Source of the DNA: Struthio camelus
Taxonomy: Eukaryota; Chordata; Aves; Struthioniformes; Struthionidae
NCBI RefSeq assembly: GCF_040807025.1
Contig: NC_090954.1
Span: 16,930,501 to 16,994,500, forward strand
Length of the DNA stretch: 64,000 bases
Direction: 5' to 3'
This document shows positions 40,328-52,549 of the stretch, in pieces. Under the pieces are notes generated by a model. That model saw nothing but the letters and a program-made list of their open reading frames with translations. It was not told the origin of the DNA and did not search any database. The stretch's first letter is position 1. The number at the start of each line of letters is the position of its first letter. A program made the position numbers and the translations under genes.

Positions 40328-42433
40328 AGAACCACAGAATGGTTGAGGTTGGAAGGGACCTCTGGAGATCATCTAGTCCAACCCCCCTTGCTCCAGCAGG
40401 GTCACCTAGAGCATATTTCCCAGGAGTGTGTCCAGACGGGTTTTGAATATCTCCGGGGAAGGAGCCTCCACAGCCTCTCTGGGCAACCTGCTCCAGTGCT
40501 CAGTCACCCTCACAGTCGAGAAGTTTTTCCTCATGTTCAGATGGACCTTCCTGTGTTGCAGTTTGTGCCCGTTGCCTCTTGTCCTGTTGCTGGGCACCAC
40601 GGAGAAGAGGCTGGTCCCATCCTCTCGACACCCCCCCTTCAGGTACTTGTACACACTGATCAGATCCCCCCTCAGTCTTCTCTTCTCCAGGCTGAACAGG
40701 CCCAGCTCTCTCAGCCTTTCCTCATCTGAGAGATGCTCCAGTCCCCTAATCATCTTTGTAGCCCTTTGCTGGACTCTGCAGGAGCTCCGTGTCTCTCTTG
40801 TCCTGGGGAGCCCAGAACTGGACCCGGTACTCCAGGTGAGGCCTCAGCAGGGCTGAGGAGAGGGGCAGGATCACCTCCCTCCACCTGCTGGCAACACTCT
40901 GCCTAATGCACCCCAGGAGACCCTCGGCCTTCTTGGCCACAAGGGCACACTGCTGGCTCATGCTTAACTTGTTGTCCACCAGCACTCCCAGGTCCTTCTC
41001 GGCAGAGCTGCTTTCCAGCAGGTCAGCCTCCAGCCTGTCCTGATGTGTGGGGGTTATTCCTCCCCAGGTGCAGGACCCTGCACTTGCCTTTGTTGAACTT
41101 CATGAGGTTCCTCTGCCTAACTCTCCAGCCTGTCCAGGTTCCTCTGAATGGCAGCACAGTCTTCTGGTGTCAGCCACTCCCCCCAGTTTAGTATCCTCAG
41201 CAAACTTGCTGAGGGTGCCCTCTGTCCCTTCCTCCAGGTCATTGATGAATATATTGAACAAGACTGGACCCAGGACTGACCCCTGGGGGACACCGCTAGC
41301 CACAGGCCTCCAACTTGACTCTGCGCCATTCACCACAACCCTCTGAGCTCGGCCATCCAGCCAGTTCTCAATCCACCTCACCGTCCACTCGTCTAGCCCA
41401 CACTTCCTGAGCTTACCTAGGAGGATGTGATGGGAGACAGTGTCCAAAGCCTTGCTGAAGTCCAGGGAGACGACATCCACTGCTCTGCCCTCATCTACCC
41501 AGCCAGTCATTCCATCGTAGAAGGCTATCAGATTGGTCAAGCATGATTTCCCCTTGGTGAATCCATGCTGACTACTCCTGATCACCTTCTTGTCCTCCAG
41601 ATGCTTAGTGATGACCTCCAGGAGGAGCTTGTTCCATCACCTTTCCAGGGATGGAGGTGAGGCTGGCAGGCCTGCAGTTTCCTGGCTCCTCCTTCTTGCC
41701 CTTTTGGAAGACTGGCGTGACATTGGCTTTCTTCCAGTCCTCAGGCACCCCTCCTGATCTCCAGGACCTTTCCAAGATGATGGAGAGTGGCCTAGCGACA
41801 ACATCCGCCAGCTCCCTCAGCACTCGCGGGTGCATCCCATTGGGGCCCATGGGTTTGTGGATGTCAAGTTTGGACAAAAGATCTCTAACCTGATCCTCCT
41901 CAACCAAGGGAGAGTCTTCCTTTCTCCAGCCTTCCTCTCTTGCCTCCAAGGTCTGGAATTCCTCAGGACTGGCCTTAGCAGTGAAGACGGAAGCAAAGGC
42001 AGCATTCAGTAACTCTGCCTTCTCTGTATCCTTTGTCACCAGGGCACCCGCCCCATTCAGCAGCGGGCCCACGTTTTCCCTCGTCTTCCTTTTGCTATTG
42101 ATGTATTTGAAGAAGCCCTTCTTGTTGTCCTTGACATCCCTTGCCAGATGTAATTCCAACTGGGCCTTAGCCTTCCTTGTCTCATCCCTGCACGCTCTGA
42201 CAACGTCCCTGTATTCCTCCCAAGTGGCCTGTCCCCTTTTCCACATTCTGTGTACTTCCTTCTTCTGCTGGAGTTTTGCCAGGAGTTCCTTGCTCATCCA
42301 TGCAGGTCTCCCCACTTTGCTGGACTTCTTCCTCAGAGGGATGCACTGCTCTTGAGCCTGGAGGAGGTGATGCTTGAATATTAACCAGCTCTCCTGGACC
42401 CATTCATTTAGGCCATATTCTGTCTCCAGCAGT
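40328..42433 (-). mobile_element. CR1 LINE, 5'-truncated, minus strand, 2.1 kb
   Basis: The longest retrotransposon in the window. The 3' end lies at the low coordinate: reading the minus strand it ends GGGGGGTTGGACTAGATGAT, then the CR1 terminal segment and CATTCTGTGGTTCTGAG, which is the degenerate CR1 3' terminal repeat. Going upstream on the minus strand come the C-terminal ORF2 region, the reverse transcriptase and the linker before it. The element stops near 42433, inside ORF2 upstream of the RT, so the endonuclease and ORF1 are missing. It is GC-rich compared with the flanks. No target-site duplication is evident, as is usual for CR1. It is immobile because it is truncated and its ORF2 is broken. 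Confidence 0.97.
40406..42403 (-). pseudogene. CR1 ORF2 pol remnant (reverse transcriptase and C-terminus)
   Basis: Broken ORF2 of the minus-strand CR1, in pieces. 42315-41605 encodes the RT N-terminal region ([32 protein letters not shown]). One extra base near 41629-41632 shifts the frame. 41585-41180 continues with [50 protein letters not shown] and the AxDD motif, here FAED (41193-41204), where the first catalytic Asp is Glu. A further frame change near 41175 leads to [13 protein letters not shown] and then a stop where CR1 normally has Trp, plus a small deletion. 40985-40746 (MSQQCALVAKKAEGLLGCIR) and 40753-40406 ([20 protein letters not shown]) carry the C-terminal region. No product is expected. 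Confidence 0.95.
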
Positions 42434-42689
42434 CAATTATACAGGATAATTAAGAATATGAAAATTGCATACAGAGGTCATTTTCAGTGCAACTTTCCCA
42501 GATTCCAGCAGTCTGTGGTTGAAAGGTTTCCTGAACAAGAGGTTGTAGGTCCATCATTTTGCGTAATGCTTGTGGAATTCTGTAAGTTCATAGAACCCTT
42601 CCTGGAGCTGATACCTTGGGCCTCCAGAGCATACTGTCCTTATATTTGGGTATTTATGTATTTGTAATTCTTTAGACTTCTTGCAATTT

Positions 42690-43666
42690 TGTATTTGTTT
42701 TTCTCCCTTTATTTTTTAAGCTAGAGTTCCTGTCTTTTCATTTTTTCCCTTAATGGAGAGTTTCCCATAGTCTGCTAATTTTTATTCCTCTTCTCTATAA
42801 CTTTTCTAATTCAGCATCCATTCTGAGATGGAGTGATCAAAACTACATGTAGTGTAGAAGATGATAGTGCAATGTGGTTTTTTATAGTGGTACAATGAAT
42901 GTTTCTATTTAGTTCTCAATTTTTCTTAATTATTTCTAAAATTTTATCTGCCTTTTTGACTGTATTTGGGCATTAAGCTGTCCTTTTCCTCCAGATATCT
43001 ATACTAATTTCAAGATCCCTTTATCAAGTAATGCTGACTTGCATAGGAACTGTTTTTTTAAATGGGGGACCTGAATTGATTTTCTTTTGCATTAATTTTG
43101 CATTTATTAGCATCAGATTTCCTCTAAGCTTTTAATTGTGAGTCCCTTGATGTTGCAAGAGGCTATTGCTACTTTTCAGTCTGCTTTAGATTTGACTGCC
43201 CCTTCTAATTTTATATCATCATCATTTTACTGTTCACCTCATCTTCATATCCTTTGTAAGTGTGCTAATGAGTCATCTTTAGGTCTTCACTGATAAATTT
43301 TCTTCCACAGAAAAAAATGTCCATTCTTCATGTCTTTTAACCAGTTAGACATCCGCAAAAGGAACTTTTTCTTCTTCTCCCATGATAATTGAATTAAGAA
43401 CCCTTGATGAGGGGCTTGTCAAAAGCTTTGCAAAAATCCAAATAAAGTGTATTGATGAAATCATATTTATCGATGTGCTCATGAACTCTTTCAGAGTACT
43501 AACAGATTTGTGATGTATTATTGCTCTCTGTAAGTCATATGACCTTTTCCTCATATCATATTTATGACTATATAACCTTACTCTATTTTTATTCTAATTT
43601 TACACTACTTTACTTCATAAGTATTTTGCCTACAGATGTATAACTTCTCAGACCCTCTTGGACCAC

Positions 43667-43697
<31 letters not shown>

Positions 43698-44490
43698 TCC
43701 AGTTCAGTAAGCAGCAGCAATAAATGAGCAATTGAGATGATTCCTGTAGAACTCTTGGTTATCATGTGTATCATGTGATGCAGGCAGTTTTCTTACTTCT
43801 CATTTTATCATTGTATTCTAAATGCTTTCTACTGACACTTCAATTTGAGATGGTTTCTCTGACTTATCCCACATAAAGAAAGGCTCTAGTATAGAAATTT
43901 TCTTGAGTTTCTTAGAGAGCAGCACTACAAAGAATTTGGTTAACTTTCTGTTGTGGCATTGAGCCCTTGAGCACTCCTAGTATGACATGATTGTCTATCA
44001 TTGCTGAAGACTGGCTGGCAAGCTTCGTGCTTCTGATGTGTTTGAAAAGCTTTTTATTATTAGTTCTTATGCCTTTAGCAGATTATTCCTGAAAATCATT
44101 TTTTACCTGTATTATTGTAGATTTGTATTTGACTCACTGGAGTTCCTTGACTTTTCTGTTTTTCTTGGTGGGATTGCACTTCATCTTTTGTCTGTCTAAA
44201 AGCCACCTTTTTCTTGCTGCTTAAACGTACCTTTTTTTAAATGATGTCTTTTAAAATCATCTGGATTGGTTGTACCTGTTGCTTCTCTGTTCTGTTAGAC
44301 TGTTTGTAAAAATATGCTTTAGTTAGCAGATTTTTTTCATGGCTTTTTCCTTGTGAAGTTACGTTAATGCGGATACATTATTGTTACCAGTATGCATTGG
44401 ATTCCGAACTGGGTTCTGTGCACTACCAAGTCAAGATTTGCCAACTTCTTTGATTTTTCTAAACAAGCAGCTTCAAGAAGCAGTTGTGAA
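42690..44490 (-). mobile_element. ancient CR1/L3-type LINE relic, minus strand
   Basis: An AT-rich, strongly diverged LINE that keeps the landmark order of the younger CR1. On the plus strand it has an AACCAGTTAGACATCC block (from 43339) and then TTGTCAAAAGCTTTGCAAAAATCC (from 43416). The offset between the matched cores is 76 bases, against 80 in the younger copy. Upstream, 43080-43125 matches the region just before the C-terminal RT part. Beyond 43700 a segment near 44100-44300 resembles the ORF2 region that precedes the RT. It lies directly beside the younger CR1 and in the same orientation. The A-run at 43673-43696 interrupts it. Both boundaries are approximate. Confidence 0.75.
43673..43696. 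repeat. poly-A run, 24 bases
   Basis: Twenty-four consecutive A residues inside the old LINE relic. It could be an expanded simple repeat or the tail of a small inserted retrocopy. I see no insert body or duplication next to it that would support the second reading. Confidence 0.9.
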
Positions 44491-44572
44491 GGAGGTGTAG
44501 AGTTTTTTGTTTCTGAACGACACATTGTCATGACCTTTATTTTCTAATGAGTCATCTGGTAGATTTACTGAG

Positions 44573-44603
44573 TTGAATCTGATTTGTTGAATCTGATTTG
44601 TTG
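44573..44603. repeat. 14-bp tandem duplication
   Basis: TTGAATCTGATTTG is present at 44573-44586 and 44587-44600, followed by the first three bases of a third unit. The two full units are identical. Confidence 0.93.
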
Positions 44604-44867
44604 CATGCTGCCAGCTGATGAAGTGTTTTGCTAAATAACTTCATTAACAGGGTTATTGTTAAGTTGGTTTATATAAAAAAGCATTGATGACTTTTTACCA
44701 TGCTGATTTTCTGTTGAGCACAACACAAGCCACTGATGGAGGTGACACTTTTCAGAGCACATGCAAATGATTCCTCTTCCTGTGCTTTAGAGTCTTCTCC
44801 AGTCCCATCCTCCTGCCACTTTGTATTGAGCCTGCTTCTGTGCCAACGACAGCTGTAGAAAGCTCTA

Positions 44868-45020
44868 TGGTTCTGTTGTGGAACCTCCACCCTTAGAGGT
44901 ATTCAATACTTCACTTGAAATGGCCTTGAGCCACCTCATCTAACTAGGCCTGCTTTAAGCAGGGGGTTGGACTATACTCTGGAACTCCCTTTCAGCCTAA
45001 ATTATTCTGTGATTCTAGTT
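44868..45020 (+). mobile_element. CR1 LINE 3' end, plus strand
   Basis: A short fragment of the CR1 3'UTR. It contains the diagnostic AGGCCTGCTTTAAGCAGG hairpin region and GGGGGTTGGACTATA (44960-44974). It ends in CAGCCTAAATTATTCTGTGATTCTA, the CR1 3' terminal sequence with its ATTCT-type repeat. It starts around a GGAACCTCCACCCTTAGAGG segment (from 44880). The 5' truncation is extreme, so no coding sequence is left. It shows moderate divergence. Confidence 0.92.
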
Positions 45021-48000
45021 CTTGCCTAATATAAAGCAAGGATTTGGTCCTGGCATATGTGCTGTGCTTTCATTTCCTGTATCTCTCGTTGGCCAGGTAG
45101 TACACATTATTTGTTATATAGCCTGATTTCTCCTTAATGACAGGTTGTCTCATATTCCTTCAAAATGGAAAAATGATTTGATGATGACAGATGGGTCACT
45201 GTAGTGCTCTTCCTCTCCCTAGATGAACATTAACATTTCAATCATTTGGTTTTTGTTTGGTAATCTAATATCACCAGGAAAACTTTTGATTGTAGTTGAT
45301 AATTTGTTACTTCTCTAGAGGTTTCACTTTCATTTATTTTTCTTTCGATGCAGCTGTAAATGATAGTCAGCTGGCAATCCTTTGTACTTCAGTTTCATCA
45401 AAACTTTTGAAAGGTTTAAAAGGTTGTTAAGGATTAATTCACAATTAGGTATTCTGATAGGCAAAAAAGGTGGGGGAGGTCAAAAGACCTCTGTGGCCAT
45501 ACTTTTCACACTTAAAAAGATACTGCATTAATAATGTTTTGCCATCTTGTTAGACCTTTAAACTTCTGTGATTGGTACTACATCATCTAGCCTACTTACA
45601 CAGAATGTCAAATAGCGAGACTACCATTTTGAATAGGTCATCCTCACTAAAAAGTCATTAATGTTCACTGTCCCTTTTCGATAGTGCTGAAAAGTAGCAG
45701 TAGCTACTGCAATGCTGTATTAAAAAAAAAACTCCTTGCACTCAACCCACAATGGCATGCTACTAAAGCAGTGCCATATGCCATTATTATTTTGAATCAG
45801 AAGTCATATTCACTGCACAATGTTTAAACAGATGACTAAAATTATCTTGTGGTACTGAGCAAGGCTGCTGGCAAGGCGGCCTGACCCATCTGGAGCGCTG
45901 CGAGCTCGCATGGGGCTGGGTTCCAGCCTTCCAAGGCAGAGCAGCAGGAGGAGGGAGTGGGAAGTGATTCCTGTGCAGTGGTCACTGCAAAAGCTCAGGC
46001 AGCAGTGCATCACAGTCGATACAGATGCAGTATCTACAAAGTGCAGTAGAGATATGTAGTGCAAGCAAGAAAGCATTCTCAGAGCGAGGGTCTGGAGGTT
46101 TGGAAAACATCTCTGGGCTTTTAAGCAGGTCTCTTGTTTCTCTTTCAGTATTTGGGGTAGGGGCAGGACGATAAAGTTTTTCTGCTTTGCTAAACAAATT
46201 CTCCTTTGTAACCATATGAGGGGTTTGCGTTTGTTTTTTAAATGGCTTCTTTCAGCTGCTATCTTTAAGCCTGCCATATTAAAGGGTGTTGCTTCGTTTC
46301 CTAGGCTACAGTCTTGGCTCCCAAGTGGCTAAACTGGAAATATGCATTAATTTAACTTAATGAGGAACAAGTTAGAAAATAACTCTCTCAAATTCATATG
46401 GCTAGAGGTTAAAGTGGGCAACATCCAGTCCACCTTTTTTCCCTAGATTTCCAGCAAAGTCATCAGAATATATATAAATAGGTCTTGCTTCTGGCACAGC
46501 AATCCAAGATGCACTGTCCAGGCCCTAGTGTTCCCTGTTTCTCAGAAGGCTAATCCAAAAATCCTGGTCTTGTGAGGAACGGTCTTGATCTACCATGGAT
46601 AGACAAGTTTTAGTGGACTCCCACCCCTATCTGGTGCTCTCCTGTGTGCATTAGAGCACTCCATTTCCTTCCTCTGTCCATTCAGGCTCTGGAGTATGGA
46701 GTCCTCTCCTCAGAGTGGGTACCCAGCAGGCTCATCACAACAGCTGGCATCTCCTGGATTTTGGATTCCTGCATTTTGTTTTTTATTTTTCCTCTAAAAT
46801 GCTAAGAGAACGTTCATTCTTTGTAAAGGTGGACCTTAATTCTAGGGTGTCCTTAGCATGGTCGGGGACACAGAGTCTTATCTTCTAGGAGAATACTTTT
46901 ATTAGCAGTTCAGGGGCCTTGCTACCCAGATTGTTGAAACTGTGGACACTTTGTATGCAGAAAAAGTGAGCATGGTTTGAAAGGCAAGCAGGTGGCCTTT
47001 TTTGGGGAAGGGAAGGATGTAAAGGTTCTGTTCTTAGGCATTGCTAGTGAAGTAACGGGTGACCTGTGATCTTTTTTGTATTGCTCTGTTTCGCAAGAAG
47101 AGGGAGATCAGTAGTAGGCCTGGAGCTGCTAAAGAAATGTATGTATATGGAGAATATAGCTGTGGGTATATTCTGGTTTTGTTAGGGTGTGTGGAGTTGG
47201 ACATGGATACACAAATGCATTGCACTACCTCTTTGGTCCTCCAGTTTTGTAAGCTGGGTTTGCATATGTATTCTGTGTTTGATTTGTTCATTCTCTCTAA
47301 CGCAAATGGCTTTGCTATTTAAACACAACTTTTCTTAAGTGGAGAAACATTCTTGAGACGGTTGTAACAGTTTCTCATAAATAGCAGCATGAGTAGTAGC
47401 GTGAATCTAACATCTTCCTTGATTTTTATAAAGATTGCATTTTGGCATATTAAGAATATAGATGGCAAAATCAGTGTGATGTCTGCCTCTCATTCTGCTT
47501 TCCATGTGTTTCATTAATGCTAAAAAAGTTTCCCATTTAGGCTATTGGTCGCACGTTGCCAGCATGTGCGAATTTGTATATTAATTAGTATTAGCTGCAA
47601 TAAGGAGGATACAGGAGAGGAGATGTGGCCTGAGAATATGTTTAAGTCACATTTTCTCCTGAGATGCCTGTACTTGTAAAGTATGTCTTAATATCTGTGC
47701 CTAATATCATGGCTTATGCCCAGACTTAGTGGGTTTAAACGGAAGGAGTAATGAGGATTACTTTACCACTGAAATAGGAGATGCTATTTTCCTCATAGTT
47801 TGTTTTACATTCTTGTTACTTCAAACTTCTGGGTTTAGTGTCATTTTTGGTTCATTAGACCTTTCCCCTGCAACTGTGGAAACTGTAGCCATAGCTATTG
47901 CTTCCTTCCCTCAGTACTTTTGGAAGAGCAGAGTTACACAGTGTGTTTCAGCACCGTTTTGCTGATGGCCTGAAAACCACAGCATCATTGATGCTGCACC

Positions 48001-48273
48001 TAAAAGAAACAGTTCAGTCCAAACAAAAGAAGCCTCTTGGAACTTGATCACAAGCCTTTACTTTTCAAAAAGATACTCTCTTGCAATGTATTTGCATTTC
48101 CTGGACCTGAAGAGTAGCAGAAGCTAAACTGAAAACAAATCTGCAGTAGAGGGATAATACTGAATAGATTTAAGTTGTAGGAAGACAGCAAGAATTCTAT
48201 GCAGTGTCTAAGTTTGATACAAAATAACCTTATGAAGATTTAAAAAAAAAAAAAAACCTTATGCTAGTGTTGT

Positions 48274-48301
48274 TTCTATAGTGTTGAGTTCTATAGTGTT
48301 G
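48274..48301. repeat. 13-bp direct repeat at 15-bp spacing
   Basis: TTCTATAGTGTTG occurs at 48274-48286 and 48289-48301, separated by two bases. Confidence 0.93.
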
Positions 48302-50573
48302 TTTCTTGGAGCCTCTCCAAAACTACCTAAAGCGGTCGCAACACTTGGAAAAGATCAATGTGATGTAGATACTGTTTCAGAACTGCGGATGATTTCCACA
48401 CCCTTCGCTGAACTAATTTGTAGCAGATTCCACTTTGCAGAACATTTCTGCTTATATGCTATCTTTGTAACCAAAACCTACTATAATACTGTAAGGTCAG
48501 TTAGACAAAGTTGGAGATTGTGTGGCCCCAGCCTTGGGGTTTTAGTAATATAAGAATCATTTGTGATGTTTCATTTTTGAGATGAGAAGCACTTTTAGAT
48601 TTGTTAATTGGACTTTCAGTCCTGTCTTCCTTTTTTTTTTTTTTAAATCCTTTTTTTTTGTCTTTGCCTTCCTACCTGAAATGATTGATGTAGATAATAA
48701 ACCTGACCTCGTTCTAGTCTCAAGACTGCAACTGACAGTAACTTGTTAGGGAGTTTGATCTCCTATGAACTAATCAAGGCTTAGGTGGTAGCCTCTATAG
48801 GAGGTGGATAGTATCATAAAAATTCCTCAACAGGTAACTTTATAAATTGGAATGAAAACTCATAAGAAGAATGTCAGCAGAAATGCTTTCTTAGCTTGCA
48901 GGAAACTGCTGTCTTTCTGGCATATACAGTGACACATGGTGGAAATACATCGGAGGCATAGATATCTTTCTGTTTTTATATGGAAAAACAGAAATAATTA
49001 TCAGCTTCAAATTATTAAAGACCCAGAAGAGACTGTATATGAATTCATCTTGCAGGAGTTCTTACAGGGAAGAAAAAATGAATACCACTTACAACACAGT
49101 CAGTGACCAAAGCTCACATCAAGAATGAAGGTGACTTAATTGGCAAGTTTCAATGCCTGACACATACCACATATAAAATGGGAAGAATTCTGCAATGGAA
49201 GTGCTTCCTGGTGTTTATAAGGAGTTCACCTGCTAATATATTGACCAGTGAGTTAAGCAGCTGACTGTGTTGTATGTTGTATGATTAAAAGTGAAACATA
49301 GAACTCTAGAGATAATAAGCAACATACAGTATTGGCATTGGAGATGCACATCAGTTACCTAGTACTGTATGTAACAACCATGATACTTTAGTGGTACAGC
49401 CTGAGGCAGTAACATAAGGAATACATAAAGCTTTTGCATGTCTGGGGACAAAAACACTTGTTAAGTGGAGATTATTAAAGATGTCTTGTGTAATACACTG
49501 TACCATGATCCTGATTCTGCTAATGCTTATTCATGGAGATAACTTTCACTGCTGAACCCCAAAGCAAACTTTCTTATTCAAATTCAAATTGGCACATAGC
49601 TGTTTGCAAGATTGGCTGCCATAAGGTTGACAGCTATTGGGCTAAGACCTCTCTGCTTCTGAAGCAGGAAAAAATGCTTTAAATATTAGGAAATTCAGTC
49701 TAGACATAGTCATAAAAGGGTTTGATTGTGGGAGTATGAGTGAAGGCATTTCTGATTCTTTGCCATTTTTGCCTTCTGAGCCTACAGGGAATGGAGAGGA
49801 TACAGTGCCAGCACTTTGCATGCGTGAATGAATAAAGGGGGTAAGGACGCATTTCTGTGTCATCTCACATCTCACTTTCCCAGTGACCTCGCTAGACATG
49901 AGCAAAGCAACAGTTCATGCGCCATACAGGACTGCAGCAGTGCATGAGGAGAACTGTGTAGTTATTATGCCTAAGAAGGCTCTCTAATGTCTGAGCCTAT
50001 GCGTTCTTCCATAGAACTAGTGCTGAGAAACATTAGTTCTCCCATCTCGGCTCCCATCTTTTATTTTGTTAGTGGTTTAGTTTGAACATTAAGTCCTGGC
50101 CAAAATAATGATGGTGAGAAATTGTGAAATCTGGAAAAGTTTATTAGTTGAAAAAGTAAATTTAGATGTTTGTTTATGTTTCTGAAAGGCATAGTAAACC
50201 TATGTATCTCTACCCTATGTGGGCCTCATCTAAATCCATCAGATTGCATTGGCAGTCTTTGGAGCAGGCTCAGTGAAATCAGTGGATAACAGTGTGGCTT
50301 CCATGCTATTTAATTTCTCATCTTTTATGTAAAAGTTACAGCTATAGCTATATAGACATATCATTACGTACTAAGTTTTGTTTAATGTAAATGCCACACA
50401 TGAGAAAAAGATAAATAACACAAATTTTTGAATTAAGACTTTCATTTGCATCTGAATATTTTTGTTATCTCAACTCTTGTGACTTTTCTACTCTGAAATA
50501 TATGCCAGATTGCGGGGAAAAAAAGTTATTCATTCTCTGTGGCATTTATTTATACAATAAAGCACACAAAGCA

Positions 50574-50621
50574 ATCTTTAATTATCACTATATAGGATAT
50601 CAAGTTATCTTTAATTATCAC
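50574..50621. repeat. 15-bp direct repeat at 33-bp spacing
   Basis: ATCTTTAATTATCAC occurs at 50574-50588 and 50607-50621. The motif holds a TAATTA homeodomain-type core (TTAATTATC). The repeat could be a duplicated binding site or only a local duplication. Confidence 0.9.
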
Positions 50622-51360
50622 CACAGAATGGTTGCAAAATCAAATACTGTTGGCAATCAACATTCATTATACAATAGCATGATTGCATCTGTTCATATTA
50701 CTAGATAAGCAGGGAAAATCAAAACAGTGTCTGATTTATCCAGTAAAAGTGTCTGAGCAAAATATTGTATCTAACTCTCTTAATATCTCTCAGTGACTTT
50801 GATCTGATTAAAGTCCAAAGACATATAACCACAGATGCAAATTTGCTAGTGCCTCAGAAATTAAATACTGCTGTATTTCAACAGATTGAATAGCTGGAAC
50901 CATATTCCAGCTGACGTGAGGATAGGCACAGTGTAAACTTATGATAGAGAGCTATCTAAATCTCTGAGGCCGCAGGTGCAGGATTATAGTAAACCCCCTT
51001 GAAACATACAGTGTTCTGTCTAAATGTGCAAGTACAAAATTAATTAGGCAGTTGATCATATAATAAAAGTATGATGGATAATCTAATGGAAAGTAGCAGC
51101 TCAAAGTCAATAACAAACTTGATTCTTTTATTAGATGCAGCTGATTTTCAATTCCACTGTTTACAGGATTTTATGCTTAATGGAAGATAAGAAAAAAATT
51201 TTTTTTTGAAAATGAGAACTCAGTTACAGTATTTATCTCTGTTGGAAACTATAATGTGTAAGCAATGTAGAATTTGTAGATAGACATATCTGCAAGTAAT
51301 TCTGTAAGATACTTGGCTGAAAAGCACATCAAAGCGAAGTGAAATAATGAGACAGGCTCC

Positions 51361-51381
51361 AGCTGTTGGATTCCAACAGCT
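51361..51381. repeat. perfect 10-bp inverted repeat with one-base centre
   Basis: AGCTGTTGGA (51361-51370), one T, then TCCAACAGCT (51372-51381). It is a dyad-symmetric site. The single-base centre makes a tight hairpin unlikely, so a protein-binding dyad or chance are the alternatives. Confidence 0.88.
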
Positions 51382-52549
51382 TTTGATTTGTGCTCTAGTA
51401 GAAGCTCCAGGTTTTGATTCTCTGTTGATTATTTCCATGGTACTGGAGTTGATTTGTGCATTATTTAAAAAATAGGAAGAAGACAGCAAACAAGGGTGAG
51501 TTTGCAAACTGCATCTTAAAGGACATTTTGCTTCCTGATGTAAATTATTACTTCCTATTCCTTTGCTCTGTATAACCAGCTGCCCTGGTTAAAAAAAAGA
51601 CCTAATAAAATATGTGTTTAAAAGAGTACATGAAAATAATTGGAAAGGCTGTCAGAAAATGGCATGAACAAAAACTCCGGGGACCTCACAGTGTTTATGC
51701 AGTTTTACTGTTTTCCATGTGTAGAGGCTATCGCGGAAATTGGATTTCAGAGCCTTTGCAGGGCGCCTCTCCTTTCTGGAGCTTGATACTGTTGAGGAAT
51801 TGCTACCAATAGAGAGCGGGTGCCTTGAAAGAACTTTGGAGGCGTAGTGGAGAACATGAGTTTAGAGTCAGATATGTTTATTCTGTTGTTTTCAGTACAT
51901 GCTGGTAGTGTTGCACAGACAGATAAAAGTTTTGCCTCAGAGGGAACTCCTAAAAGTTAGGCTGCAGTCTCCCTGATTTTCCTAGGAGTGACAGAATAAA
52001 AATTAGGACACTTCAGAAAAAAGCAGTGTCTTGGTTTTTCTCTGGATCAAGATTTACACCTGTTGCTACTCTGACTAAATTTTAGAGGTAGTTGAGTGTA
52101 ATTTGGCAATGCATTATGTGAAGGCTGTTGCTGTCATTTGTTACCAGAACGTCAGAGTTCAACCATCCCTACTGGAAAAAGCTGGTATAATAGCATACCG
52201 CAATATTTAAAAAAATTAACTGATTTATCTGATGCAGATCATAAATAATGATAATTTGATATATAAACATACAATGTCTTGAAGGTTTCTCTGCAGTTTA
52301 GCCAAAGCCTGTAGTCTCAAGAAGATATTAAAAAAACAAAAAAAAACACCTTTTCCTGTGTTTTAATGTAATCTGACCTTTCTACCAAGCTGGATTTCCC
52401 ATTAAACCTGCTCTCTTAGCTTCTGAACTTTCCTCTTCACTTGCAAGATGAAATCACAGTATGTGATATTTGCATCTAAAGATGTTCTTTAACAGTAGGA
52501 CATGATTGTGTTTAATATGGCTTCCTGAAGCACCTGCTTCGTAACAAGT

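Larger units (their letters stand above)
45021..52549. other. non-coding stretch
   Basis: AT-rich DNA with short open frames. The 155-codon minus-strand frame at 45810-46277 has no recognisable domain and runs through a locally GC-rich spot (45860-45990), which alone makes long frames more likely. Contents that stand out are a 13-bp duplication at 48274-48301, a T-run at 48631-48644, direct repeats at 50574-50621 and a hairpin at 51361-51381. I see no named element. Confidence 0.65.

Noticed and set aside
40428..42355. Several plus-strand frames of 80-142 codons across the 40-42 kb CR1
   Set aside because: They are antisense shadows of the minus-strand CR1 ORF2.
43673..43696. A 24-base A-run as the tail of a processed retrocopy
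   Set aside because: The sequence before it continues the old LINE relic and no target-site duplication is visible.
45810..46277. A 155-codon minus-strand frame
   Set aside because: It runs through a local GC-rich spot and has no motif. The composition looks random, and the overlapping second frame is equally open.
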